From Pseudeuparius sepicola (lineage: Eukaryota; Arthropoda; Insecta; Coleoptera; Anthribidae), in NCBI GenBank assembly GCA_963920635.1, contig OY987298.1, positions 127,543,735-127,607,734 of the forward strand: 64,000 nt of DNA, given 5' to 3'. The translations under genes were made by a program, and so were the position numbers. The notes below the pieces were generated by a model. It saw only the letters and a program-made list of their open reading frames with translations. It was not told where the DNA came from and did no database searches. Positions 33,158 through 42,970 of this stretch are shown here, piece after piece. Numbering within the stretch: the first letter of the stretch is position 1; each line of letters begins with the position of its first letter.

Positions 33158-35088
33158 CAGTGTGACCCATTTGTTTTGGGGTCAGTCTGTAAAAAGTGTA
33201 TCAATCTTGCGATTTGGCTGATTTTTTTTTAAATTGTAGAGCTCGATGAACTGCACATTTTGAACAAAAATTGCCTGGTTCGCATAAAATCCAAAGCCTA
33301 CTATGACCATTTTTATGAGCAAAATTTTAAGAAACCATATTAGCGTTTTTTTTTTAAAAAATCTGTGTGCGCCAATGGATTGAGCACCCCTCGAAATGGG
33401 TATGTACAAAATTTCATCAAAATATTTCAAGTAATAACGATTTTGTAGAAAAATTAAAAATGCAGCCAAGGTACGTCTTTATTTTCAAAAATTCAAAGTT
33501 GGCCATGGAAAATAATTGAATTGTAATAATACAACCTTATGCTTATAAACACAAAACATAAAAACAATTAAAATTATAAAATTTTTGTAACTTCTACCAA
33601 GCCTCCATTTTCTACAATGCATTTGTCGTTCCTCTTGCGTACATTCAAAATTACATTTCGTATTTGCTGTGGAGTAATTTCCTCACAACTACGGTTTATC
33701 CTAGCTTGCAGTTCTTGTAAATTATGGGGTCTTGACTTATAAACATTTTGCTTAAGTGTACCCCAAAGAAAAAAATCTAAAGGAGTTAAGTCCGGAGATC
33801 TCGGTGGCCACTCACAGAAAGGACTATTTCGCCCTATCCAACAGTTTTCAAAATTATTATCTAGCCAGTTTCTGATTAAACGAGCATTATGAATAGGACT
33901 GCCATCTAACTGTAACTTTAAATTTAAACGGTATCTTAATGGTAACTCATCTAAAGCATTTCTAAATTCAATTTCTAGAAAATTCAAGAAGCCAGCCGCA
34001 TTCAAATTCCCTTCAAAGAAAAATGGGACAATTATTCTGTCGCATAGTATTCCACACCAAACGTTAATTTTTTGTGAATATTGTCTCCTTGCATTTATTA
34101 TAAACTCTGGATTTTCAGCTGACGGCAGTTTTGACTTGATACTACACCATTTGTAGTAAACGTGGCTTCGTCGGTGAATAAAATTTCATTTAAAAAGTTG
34201 CCATTATGGAGATATTCACCTTGCAGCCAATAGCAAAATCCTAATCTTCTCTCCTCATCTCCTGGTTCCAGGGTGTGCAAAAATTTTGGCTTAAACGGTT
34301 TTATTTTGTTTTGTCTCAAACATCTCCTTATACTCTCTCTGGGTATATGAAGGTCTAAACTAGCCGTTCGAACACTATTTCGAGGATTGTCACTAAAGTA
34401 TTGCAGAATTTGATTGTTATTTTCAACAAGTCCACGGCGTCCATTTTGCCTAGTTTTTAATAAATTTTTAGAAATCGATCCAGTTTCATCAAAAATATTG
34501 TTTATACGTTGTACAGTACTTCGACTCACTGATCTACCTGGGTGTCTATTGTTAAATTCGGCCGCAGCTTCTGCTGCCGAGCGCTCGTTGTCGCCCACGA
34601 GTCGAACAATTTCTATTTTGTCTCTTATGCTTAAATATTCCATAATTATGATAATTAATTGTATTGAGCACAAACAATTTCTGAACTCAATTTAGACAGT
34701 TTGACACTTAATAAAAGTAAACAATTCAATTATTTTCCATGGCCAACTTTGAATTTTTGAAAATAAAGACGTACCTTGGCTGCATTTTTAATTTTTCTAC
34801 AAAATCGTTATTACTTGAAATATTTTGATGAAATTTTGTACATACCCATTTCGAGGGGTGCTCAATCCATTGGCGCACACAGATTTTTTCAAAAAAAAAC
34901 GCTAATATGGTTTCTTAAAATTTTGCTCATAAAAACGGTCATAGTAGGCTTTGGATTTTATGCGAACCAGGCAATTTTTGTTCAAAATGTGCAGTTCATC
35001 GAGCTCTACAATTTAAAAAAAAAATCAGCCAAATCGCACGATTGATACACTTTTTACAGACTGACCCCAAAACAAATGGGTCACACTG
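33158..35088 (-). mobile_element. Tc1/mariner-like element with about 365-bp TIRs
   Basis: Ends CAGTGTGACCCATTTGTTTT (33158) and the complement at 35088, flanked by TA at 33156-33157 and 35089-35090. Inverted similarity runs about 365 bp (33158-33523 against 34727-35088) with few differences. Open frames inside the TIRs on opposite strands are by-products of the repeat. It contains one transposase gene. Near-identity of the arms and a single frame slip suggest a fairly recent insertion. Confidence 0.9.
33574..34643 (-). pseudogene. Tc1/mariner-type transposase with one frame slip
   Basis: The ATG at 34643 reads MEYLSIRDKIEIVRLVGDNE, a helix-turn-helix, then RSTVQRINNIF, RTASLDLHIPRESIRRCL and LFTDEATFTTNG (first aspartate). 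A one-base slip near 34135 moves the frame to SAENPEFIINARRQYSQ and INVWCGI. It continues through QLDGSPIHNARLI (second aspartate) and WPPRSPDLTPLDFFLWG (third), ending at 33574. The related element at 18857-20048 shares the PPRSPDLTPLDFFLWG block but has different TIRs. One repair-sized lesion separates this copy from coding capacity. Confidence 0.8.
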
Positions 35089-37344
35089 TATAATAGGTGA
35101 TTCAACTTGATCGCTTCTGCGTTGTTGCTTTTGATAGCGAAGCCGTATTTTGTAGAGTTCAACCGATGTGATAGAGGGTTCATCGCCATGCAGAACCACA
35201 GTGGACTGAGTGAATCTCCTTGGAAAATCCCTCTTCGGATGTTGATTGTGTCGGTCTCGATGTTACTGTCTGCGGTTCTGAGTTGTATCTTAGTGCGCCA
35301 GGTTGTCATAACGTGTTCTAAAAAGGAAACTGTATGATGATCTATTTTATACAGCTTTAAGATACCTGTGAGCCAGTCGTGAGGTACGGAATCAAATGCT
35401 TTTTTGTAGTCCACATAAGCCATGTGGAGGTTTCGTTGCTTGGAATGAGCCTGGTTGCAGATGACAGAGTCTATGATGAGTTGCTCTTTGCATCCCATTG
35501 CGCCCTTCGAGCAGCCCTTCTGCTGCATTGCAATGATGTTGTTCCGCTCGCAGTGAGCATATATTCGCTGCGTAAGGCAAGATGTGATTATCTTGTACAG
35601 CGTAGGCAAGCAGGTTATTGGGCGGTACTTGGCAGGGTTATCCATATTCCGCTGGTCTTTTGGTAACAGGTAGGTTGCACCCTGTGTAAGAAACAATGGC
35701 ATTTTCAGAGGATCGAGCAAGACTTCATTAATTAAGGTAGTTATCTGTTCATGCGTGCACCACAACTTCTTAATCCAATAATTTTGGAGATGATCTGGAC
35801 CTGGTGCCTTCCAGTTGTGGGATTTCTTGATGACATCGGAGACCTCAGCGGTTGTGAATTGCTCGTGTTGCATCTGGCTATAGTTCCGGCCCATCTCGCG
35901 TTCTTCGCTGATCCAGCTTGCACTGACATTGTATGGACCTGGTGTGGCAAGTTGATTTCTCCAGAAACCGTCGACCTGTTCTCTGCTAGGGTAACTCGCA
36001 ATTGTGGCATCGGCGCTAGAATTAAAAGCACGGTAGAAACCCTTTTCTGATCGTTCAAAGAGTTTGTTGTCTCGTTTCCTGTTGTTACTAGCCTTGTATC
36101 TCCTCAGACGCCCTGCAAAAACAGAAAGTTTTTGTTTTAATGTGTCAAGACATTGTTGAGCAGTGATGTTCGCGGGGTCATGCCGAGAATGCATTTGGGT
36201 GCGGCTCATTATTGCCTGCACCGCCCTCTGGATCCTTCTAGTTCTAACTCCTCTGATATATTCCGTCACTTGTCCTATGTCTTTACGGAGACTCTCGATC
36301 TTCCGATTTAGTCGCATTTCCCATTGAGCCATTCGTGGTTCTGGTCTTGCACGATTCAACTCTTGGGCCGTTCGGATCTTGGCACCCATTACAGTGGTGA
36401 CTGCCGTTGCGGCACAGTAGATTAACATGTGCATACGTTCTAATGTTGGTGTCACTGAAACATAGTTTGGTAAAATTCTTGTGTTCATAAGATCGAGCAC
36501 GATCGCAAGTTTCCTGGAAGAATTTAATCTTGGTAGCGGTGGCCTGCTCAGTGGGTCTGTGCCTTCGTATCGCAATACTGCCTGTCTCATATGTGCGTTT
36601 AAGCCTTCAAAATGTTCTTCGTTAACCGATTCCAGACTCTCGGTTGTTGGTTCTACCGTTTCGGCTTCTAGTTGTTGTCCAGGCGCTTGAAGTTCCTCAT
36701 TGTTGTTGTTGTCATCTATGTCTATGTGTTCGCCGTGGATCTCTAGCTCAACTTCCCGTTTGATAGCGTTAAGTCGCGTTTCTGGAATTCGGTTATTTCT
36801 TAGAATAGTTCGATACTGATCTGACACTCTTTGTTCAGACACTTGCATGTGTGGAAACTCCCTGCAGAACTCGGCATGCAGTTGTTGTCGGTAGCCGATC
36901 ATCTCTTGTCCTAAGTTTGTCACCCTGTAAAAAATACGCATAATCGATTCATTCATGGACACAGTCCATTTCATGCGTCGTCGTTGTAATCCCGCCTCTG
37001 TGAACGCTGGCTGAAGTTCCCGCGCAGCACCTTCGGTGGGTGAAACCCTAGTTCTCGTTTGGCTCCCATGTTGTAGATGTTTGTGTTGTTGTTGGGCTGT
37101 AGCTGTTTGTGCAACAGGGGCCCGCCTCATCAGCGCCCTGTCACCGACGTCCCGCTCGCTGTCATGTCCAGCGCCGGCTCCAGACATGCCCTGGCGATCC
37201 CCAGGCAGCGGCCCTATGACAAAACTCCTAGTAATCTCCATTCCATATGTTTCTCCCGTAACGTGGGAGTGACGGCCCTCGGTCGCCTTTTACGACTCGC
37301 GGAGCCACGATAGGAGTATTCTAACCCGCTACCCATACGGGTCA

Positions 37345-37752
37345 ACTAGGACAACGCGGGATCGTTACTCCCGAGGATCTGCCCCTGTCACCGGCCAAAC
37401 CCCTCCTTGCGTTAACTGGGAAACACGGGATCGTTACACCCGAGGATCTGCCCCTCTCACAGGCTAGACCCATCCCTGTGTAACTGGAAGTCGCGGGATT
37501 GTCACACCCGAGGATCAGCCCCCGTCACCGGCTAGACCCCTCCCTGCGCAACTGGATATCGCGGGATTGTCACACCCGTAGGTCTGCCCCTGTCACAGGC
37601 CAAGCCTCTCCATGCGTAACTGGGAATCGCGGGATCGTTACACCCGTGAATCTGCCCCTCTCACAGGCCAGACCCATCCCTGCGTAACTGGGGAGCGCGG
37701 GATTGTCACACCCGTGGATCTGCCTCTCTCACAGGTCAGATCCCCCCTGCGT
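37345..37752 (-). repeat. Six 68-bp tandem repeats in the R4-type LINE 5' region
   Basis: The word GCGGGAT(C/T)GT recurs at 37356, about 37425, 37493, 37561, 37629 and 37697, a period of 68 bp. Each unit carries ATCTGCCCCT, CACAGG or CACCGG, and GTAACTGG. Units differ by a few bases. Tandem promoter-like repeats in 5' regions are known from several LINEs and may drive transcription; that role is inference. Confidence 0.85.
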
Positions 37753-37753
37753 A

Positions 37754-37789
<36 letters not shown>

Positions 37790-38404
37790 TTTCAAAAACA
37801 TTTTTTAAACTGCAACTACTAACAGCTTCAGCAACAAAATTTTAGACTAATCTGACACGTAAATAGAAATATTGAATTGACAGCCTACTCGCTTGTCTTA
37901 TTATCATGGCTCACTTGATTTGTCATAAATTTGGTTTTATTGTTTGGCCTACTCAGATCGAACATCAGACACCGACCATGTATCTAGTTTGATTGAGTTT
38001 CTCTGATAAATATCTCGGAAACGGTTGGAGATAAATAGGTCAAATTATATATCGTTGGATTCAGAATTAAAAAATGAATCCTGTGATGGTTAAGAGAAAT
38101 GTGTAAGTTGTAAAATAGAGAAAACCACTTTCATTTCCGCTATAACCGGAAGTTATATTAAAAAACTGAATATTCAAGAATTCTACTTAAAGGTTCTCTA
38201 ATGGATGTGTAGGTAAAAAAATATTTTTTTTATTTTGCAAAAAATGTTTTTTCGCGATAACTTTTTTACCGACCCCCGTATACAAAATCCAAGTACACCT
38301 TCGAATTCCCCTTAATTTTTACTACAATCTCATTTTTTTAATGACGATTTTATGTTAACGTGTCTCCACGTAGCACACTTTTTCCGCTTGGATGGGCCAC
38401 CCTG
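37790..38404 (-). mobile_element. Right part of the outer Tc1/mariner-like element
   Basis: Resumes after the (ATT)n tract with about 80 bp of unique sequence, then the right TIR (37870-38404), which mirrors 18183-18735. It contains no coding sequence. Confidence 0.75.
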
Positions 38405-39811
38405 TAAATAAATAACTATTATGTACCAAGGCACTGAAGTTCAACTTTTTATGACCCATGTTGAATTTAGTATATTTCTTTTGAAATCGGAAAAAATGTT
38501 TTATTGGGGAAAAAAAATCATAAGTGATCACCCGTCAATGAACCGACTGCGCATTGCTTGACTTTGATAATTGCTCTCCGTATGGTCAAGTATGACGAGG
38601 CACAACGCTTCCCAAATAGAAACTCCAAACTGCTGCCTGTTGTGATAGATATTCAAACCTACTAAAATATTTATACTGAAGGATTGCGCTGCTATAGGTG
38701 TTATAATACTTGGTCACTTTTGACGGGCGATGGCTCCGCGTCTGACGTTTGATGTTTACATCTCGCCAAGGCCTACTTATTGAAAAAATCGTACAATAAT
38801 GGGCTATTTCAGTGCCCATTTCTGAGCTTTTACTGACGGTTTTGAGACACTTCACTGCCGATTTCAAGAAAAAGATTTTTGATGATAACTTTTTTATCGA
38901 CCCCCCGTATAAAAAACCGAGTACTCCCTCGAATTCCCGTTAATTCCTAATGCAAATTCGTTTTTGAATGATTAACCCATCTCCACGTAACACGCACTTT
39001 TTCTGTTTGGATGGGCCACCCTGTACCAAAACTTCAGTTCAACTGCCTAAAACTTTGCGAACAGCTCAAACACTGTTACCAAAAACTCAAAAAACTACAT
39101 TGCTAGGAGCATTTTTAGTATGTAAAATCACAAGTGCCTACTATAAAGATCCTGAATATAAATTAATGGTCTAGTTATTTTCTGGTAAAATCCTGAAAGA
39201 GAAGTGAAGCAAAGCGAAATGAAGCGAATCTCGGAATTTACCTGCAAATAAAAGGCCACTTTGTACGAGTGGTCTTGTTTAAGGGCAAAATAGCGCTTGA
39301 GAAGTCGATGCTAAGCAACGAAGTGATAAAGTTCCTTGGAATTTATCCTCTTTGTGAAAATTTATAATAATCCCAAGAGCATTAATCTCTATAGCAAGGA
39401 CATACATTATACATTGTAGTATCTACTGTTAAACATAATATTATACAAATCTTTATTTTTGGAGATAATTGCCTGAACTTTTTTATTTGCTTGTAAGACC
39501 TTCAAAAATGTCTTCTTTTGACCTTCCTGCTATTTTCAAAATGCAAATCAAGGGCTAGTTATACGATTTTTTTTATACCGCCGATTTTCCGATTTCACAA
39601 ACGCATTAAAATATTAATTTTTGTTCATCGCCATTACCAGGGATGACGTAGCGTTTTCAATGATTTTATTTGTTTGAAAGACCTTTGTCAACATGTAACT
39701 CCAGGACCGGCTACGGATTTTTATACCCCCAATTTTCACTAAATGTAGGTATTTAGCGATTTTTTTGAAAAAAAACCTTCATGTACATTGAATACATTGA
39801 ACAAAAGAATA
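38405..39811. repeat. Repeat fragments, including a solo mariner-like end
   Basis: 38416-38470 repeats the small element at 18076 (AAGGCACTGAAGTTCAACTT). 38825-38875 (TTTTGAGACACTTCACTGCC and ATTTCAAGAAAAA) recurs at 47590-47627. 38880-39023 resembles the inner side of the outer element's right TIR and ends GGATGGGCCACCCTG|TA, so it is a diverged solo end of the same family. 39024-39811 holds nothing recognisable. Confidence 0.6.
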
Positions 39812-40160
39812 GGTGATTGGAAAAAGGATAACATTCCTGCGAAGCTTTTTTCGGGAAATAAAAAAAAACTGTTTTGCGGAAAAACCGTTAGTTTTACAAA
39901 AATCATATCTATTGGCCAATTATTGTATCCCTTAACAAAGTGCGTTTAATGCCAAAGTACGAACGGTCTAAACCTATTAGGTAAGTAGTTATTGGTATTT
40001 ATAAGTACAAGAATATTATCCTTTTTCCACTCAAAATGGAAAAACTGAGTTAAACAAAATAAAAAAAGGGAATTTATAAAGAACTAGTGTATACTTAAGA
40101 AAGAAAGTTTATGAAAAATTACATTTATGTGCTTTTCAGTCTTCTGGATCACTGTTTTCT

Positions 40161-41893
40161 CTATTTTTTTGTGGGATTTGTAAGAATCTCATCATAGAAT
40201 GCCCCGCAGTCTTCAGTTATGTAATGGATTATTTTGGAAACGTCTTCTAGCTTCTTAACATTGATAAGAAGTTTACCATTGTAGGCTTTCGAATTGGGAA
40301 GGTCCAGATTGTCTTGTTTCTTCATATTAAAAAGTCCGTGGCTGAATCCATCAATGAATTCAGATGCCTTTATATAGCCTTTCATTGCTTGGGTATATGT
40401 TAAATGCCTGTATTTGCTTTTTAAAATATTGTGGCCATCAGCCTTTGAAATCAAGTATATCGATATTTTTTAGCCGCTTTATTTTTTCTTGGAATTTTTT
40501 ATAAAATTTAGATGTTCTTCGCATATTTTCGCTGTTTCGTTAAGAGCTGTAGACTTTATTTTGGCATTTAAATCTTCACAGGTCGAGCAAACGTTTACTT
40601 GAGGCCTACCAAACTGGTTGCCGTATTTTTTCGAAAATGTCTCAGATAATAGTCATATTTGACGATAGTTTTTAAATCAGGATTTTCATTAGTAAAGAGC
40701 TCATACAACTTAGTTACTTTTTACAGAAAGAAAGTTAGCGGCTTTATGGGACTATAAATTTTGGCAACTGGTAATATCATACCAACATCCAAGTTCTAAT
40801 GGATGTGCCGGTGTTTTCATATTTGAATCGTTCGAGAAGGTAGACTACGACAGCTGTTTACCCTTATTAGGTTCATCAAGGCAGCCATAATCTTCCCGAA
40901 CGACTCAAACCGACACGGTGGCACTTATAATAGTGTAACATGCACTTTGAGGTGAGAAACCAACCAGTGGCGCCATCTAGCATTAAGCTGATAGTACCAG
41001 AGCCGAAATTTCACAAAACATAGTAAACACCAACAAGGAAAAGTTAGGATGGTGTTGAATCCAGAAAACTACAAAATAATGTGAAGAAGAAGTGACACAG
41101 GAAACAGGCTCATTGGCCATTCACCACTGTATCTTCCAGATTTGTGGACATCAACAAGGATCTGACCGGGAGCCCTATCCTTGTGAAACTTGCATCTTAT
41201 AGCCGTAGAAATATTAAAAAGATGATAAAATTTCACGTCCCTAATAGATTTTTTGGATGTTGATATGATATTACCAGTTGCCAAAATTTATAGTCCCATA
41301 AAGCCGCTAACTTTCTTTCTGTAAAAACTATTGGGGACGTGAAATTTTATCATCATCTTAGTTACGTTCAAGCTTGCATCTAAGTAGTTAGTTAACTTAG
41401 AAGAATAATGAGACTCTTTTTTTGGAAATGATTTTATATAGGTATGGTCATCAATTTTGCATGCCTTCCTCTCATATGAGAGAGCATGCAAACTTATATA
41501 CGCATTGCGGCAAATTTCAATTCTTCACGTATCTTTCATAGCAAAATACTTGAAGGAATAAGCAGAATATCGTCTAGACTCTGCTGACGCAGGACGATGT
41601 CTGGCAACATCGTGTCTTTCGATTAACCCGATCAGGTACGTATCTTTTCCATTTTTTGGTCGTCCGCTCTAAAGGGTTTCGATGAAACCCGCCATACATT
41701 TCTTACGACAAGTACAATCCGGCCCGGTTATTTTCGCATTAACTATAGTTTACCTTTATGTGTAACAAACTCCGCCCCTTTTTGCCTTGCCAATTTTTCT
41801 ATTTCTTTTTGTGAAATTCCTTATTCAGCTTTTCGCTTTTTCCTGTGCCTTCATGCTTTCGCTCTGAATCCGACGAATTCGACGAATCAGACA
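40161..41893 (-). pseudogene. DUF7869-like protein remnant
   Basis: The start is at 41893 (MSDSSNSSDSERKHEGTGKS). Through several frame slips, CTCRKKCMAGFIETL follows (about 41720-41680), corresponding to CRCKGDTC of the intact relative. Then IKSFPKKESHYSSK and YLDASLNVTK (41450-41366) match FPKMESHYCRSS and YLHPDLSLSK. The fold-back insertion follows, then LYELFTNENPDL, QFGRPQVNVCSTCEDLN and KICEEHLNFIKN (40717-40490), which match the CSLC region. The last block, 40454-40161 (GHNILKSKYRHLTYTQ), is not recognisable in the intact relative, and the catalytic core is missing. Inactive. Confidence 0.6.
40718..41356. mobile_element. Fold-back element with 9-bp target duplication
   Basis: CTTAGTTAC flanks the insert on both sides (40709-40717 and 41357-41365). 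Inside, 40722-40795 is the reverse complement of 41256-41329 (AAGTTAGCGGCTTTATGGGA and others). A smaller inverted pair lies at 41218-41246 against 41330-41359, and another near 40805-40930 (ATCGTTCG). No transposase. A 9-bp duplication points to Mutator-like or similar enzymes, but the outermost bases are not inverted repeats. Confidence 0.7.
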
Positions 41894-42300
41894 TTTTCTA
41901 TACACAAAGATTAAATTTTAATATGTTTATTCAACGATCACTAAATACTAACTTACCGATTAAACAATTAACTTCTAGATTGCCAATAACTTTAAAAATC
42001 GAATATTCACTTTTAAAAGATCTGCTGACTCGACGAGATTGCAAAACAAACTGAAACACAGCTGTTAAGATGCCGAAGTTGTAAACAGAACGCGAATCTT
42101 ACAATGCTTGGAATAACGATATCATTCCAGGAATATTATTCTTTTTCCGGTCAACAACAAAATTATTACATGAAGGGAGCCGGCGATTTTATCTTTTTTG
42201 CGCTGAGAGGAAAGATCATACAAATATTAATAAATTATCTATCTCACTTTAATTCGCCATATTTTTGGAACATTATCCTTTTTCCAATGACCTACAATGA

Positions 42301-42331
42301 CGTACATATTTAAATTTTTTAAATATGTACG
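42301..42331. repeat. Perfect 31-bp palindrome
   Basis: Fourteen-base arms CGTACATATTTAAA and the complement around TTT. It abuts the right end of the DUF7869-like remnant and overlaps the left tip of the next small element by two bases. Confidence 0.85.
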
Positions 42332-42970
42332 AGGAGTTCCATTTGCCAGAGCACCAAACTTGAGCAAAAATACGAATTTTAAGGCATCTGGCAAGTGAAG
42401 TGTGCCATGGAATCCCCTCGAAACAGTTGAATGGTCGACAGGACTACTCAAAGTACTGATGTGCAAAGATTCATTATAAAATATACAGGGTGTCGTTCTC
42501 TGGGGCATATCAAAGTATTACTGATCTTTTTGTGGTCATAAATCGGGTATATCAATTCCGCTCCAGACACTACAAACGGACTAACTTTAAAAAATACAGA
42601 AGCCGGTTGCCAGTCAGTAAGTCCATATAGGTACCTAAGTTCTTCTATGATATACGTTAAGGCGGCTGGTGTGCCATATCAGGAAACACACAGAATATGT
42701 ATCGTCTTAGACAGTGACTTTGTTGAGAAAGGTTCGATAATTTAAATTGTTTTTTATTTGTTGGTTGGTACTACTTTTGTGTTTATTAGTATTTTTTCAA
42801 TAATTCCAGAACACTCTTGACCAGTATAAAGTTTCATAAACATTCAGAACTTTGAGATGGTTCAAAGAAAAATACCCTGTACATTTTTGTATTGAATCTT
42901 GCTCACCAAGACTTGACTTTAAAATTCTTATTTGTCTCAATTTTGACACCCTGCAGAATGGAACTCCCTG
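42330..42970. mobile_element. Small Tc1/mariner-type non-autonomous element (MITE)
   Basis: Flanked by TA (42328-42329, 42971-42972). The left end CGAGGAGTTCCATTTGCC and the complement of the right end, CAGGGAGTTCCATTCTGC, align for about 45 bp with indels. 641 bp, no coding capacity. A second internal TACAGGGTGTCG at 42483 may be an older nested end. Confidence 0.6.

Larger units (their letters stand above)
31643..37241 (-). pseudogene. R4-type LINE ORF (RT plus restriction-like endonuclease), interrupted
   Basis: The ATG at 37241 (MEITRSFVIGPLPGD) starts about 1220 codons, in two blocks: 37241-35091 and 33155-31643. A helix-rich N-terminal region has MKWTVSMNESIMRIF. RT motifs follow: KAPGPDHLQNYW, KYRPITCLPTLYK, AYVDYKKAFDSVPHDW and FQGDSLSPLWF. 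The active-site box is split by the insertion into HLLY and MDDLKLIA; removing the element with one TA restores YMDD in frame. The C-terminal block has CRYGCPTSETIQHITGGC (CCHC) and RPDLIIVDK with TTLIDVAIP (PD...D endonuclease core). Both blocks are free of stops, so the copy was coding-competent when it was hit. Confidence 0.85.
31525..37753 (-). mobile_element. R4/Dong-like LINE in an (ATT)n tract
   Basis: One long ORF on the minus strand with RT, a C-terminal CCHC motif and a restriction-like endonuclease, flanked on both sides by (ATT)n (31480-31524 and 37755-37789). Dong, an R4-clade LINE of silkworm, is known to target TAA repeats, and the layout agrees with that. The 5' region (37242-37753) is GC-rich and contains six 68-bp tandem repeats. 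A Tc1/mariner-like element (33158-35088) splits the ORF. Without it the element would be about 4.3 kb. Confidence 0.8.
18183..38404 (-). mobile_element. Tc1/mariner-like element with long TIRs, outermost layer of the nest
   Basis: Left end TA|CAGGGTGGCCCATCC at 18181 and right end GGATGGGCCACCCTG|TA at 38405 are inverted and flanked by TA. The similarity continues inward for about 540 bp on both sides (18183-18735 against 37870-38404), including TCTCCACGTAGCACAC-like and TTTATCTCCAACCGTTTCC blocks. The element's own sequence is 18183 to about 20090 and about 37790 to 38404, roughly 2.5 kb in total. The 17.7 kb between these parts is other transposons that landed upstream of its transposase gene. 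A related solo end lies at 38880-39023. Confidence 0.75.
39812..42292 (-). mobile_element. Second DUF7869-like DNA transposon, decayed
   Basis: Ends GGTGATTGGAAAAAGGATAA (39812) and, as complement of the right end, GGTCATTGGAAAAAGGATAA (42292) extend as an inverted repeat of about 26 bp to CATTCC/TGTTCC. TA flanks both ends, which may be a 2-bp target or chance. Internal copies of the end motif lie at about 40010-40030 (ATTATCCTTTTTCCA) and 42131-42150 (ATTATTCTTTTTCCGG). The minus strand carries a broken gene of the same family as 20775-23163. A fold-back element (40718-41356) interrupts it. The TIRs share nothing with those at 20257. Confidence 0.65.

Noticed and set aside
33182..35045. Two near-identical open frames of about 90 codons on opposite strands
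   Set aside because: They lie entirely within the two inverted TIR arms of the element at 33158-35088, so they are the same non-coding repeat read twice.
35379..37313. Plus-strand open frames opposite the R4-type LINE
   Set aside because: Antisense to a long, motif-bearing reading frame; no own motif.
18183..38404. A single 20-kb giant transposon with 540-bp TIRs
   Set aside because: The interior is explained by separate LINEs and DNA transposons with their own ends and target duplications. No Maverick-type genes (polymerase B, capsid, adenoviral-type protease) are present.
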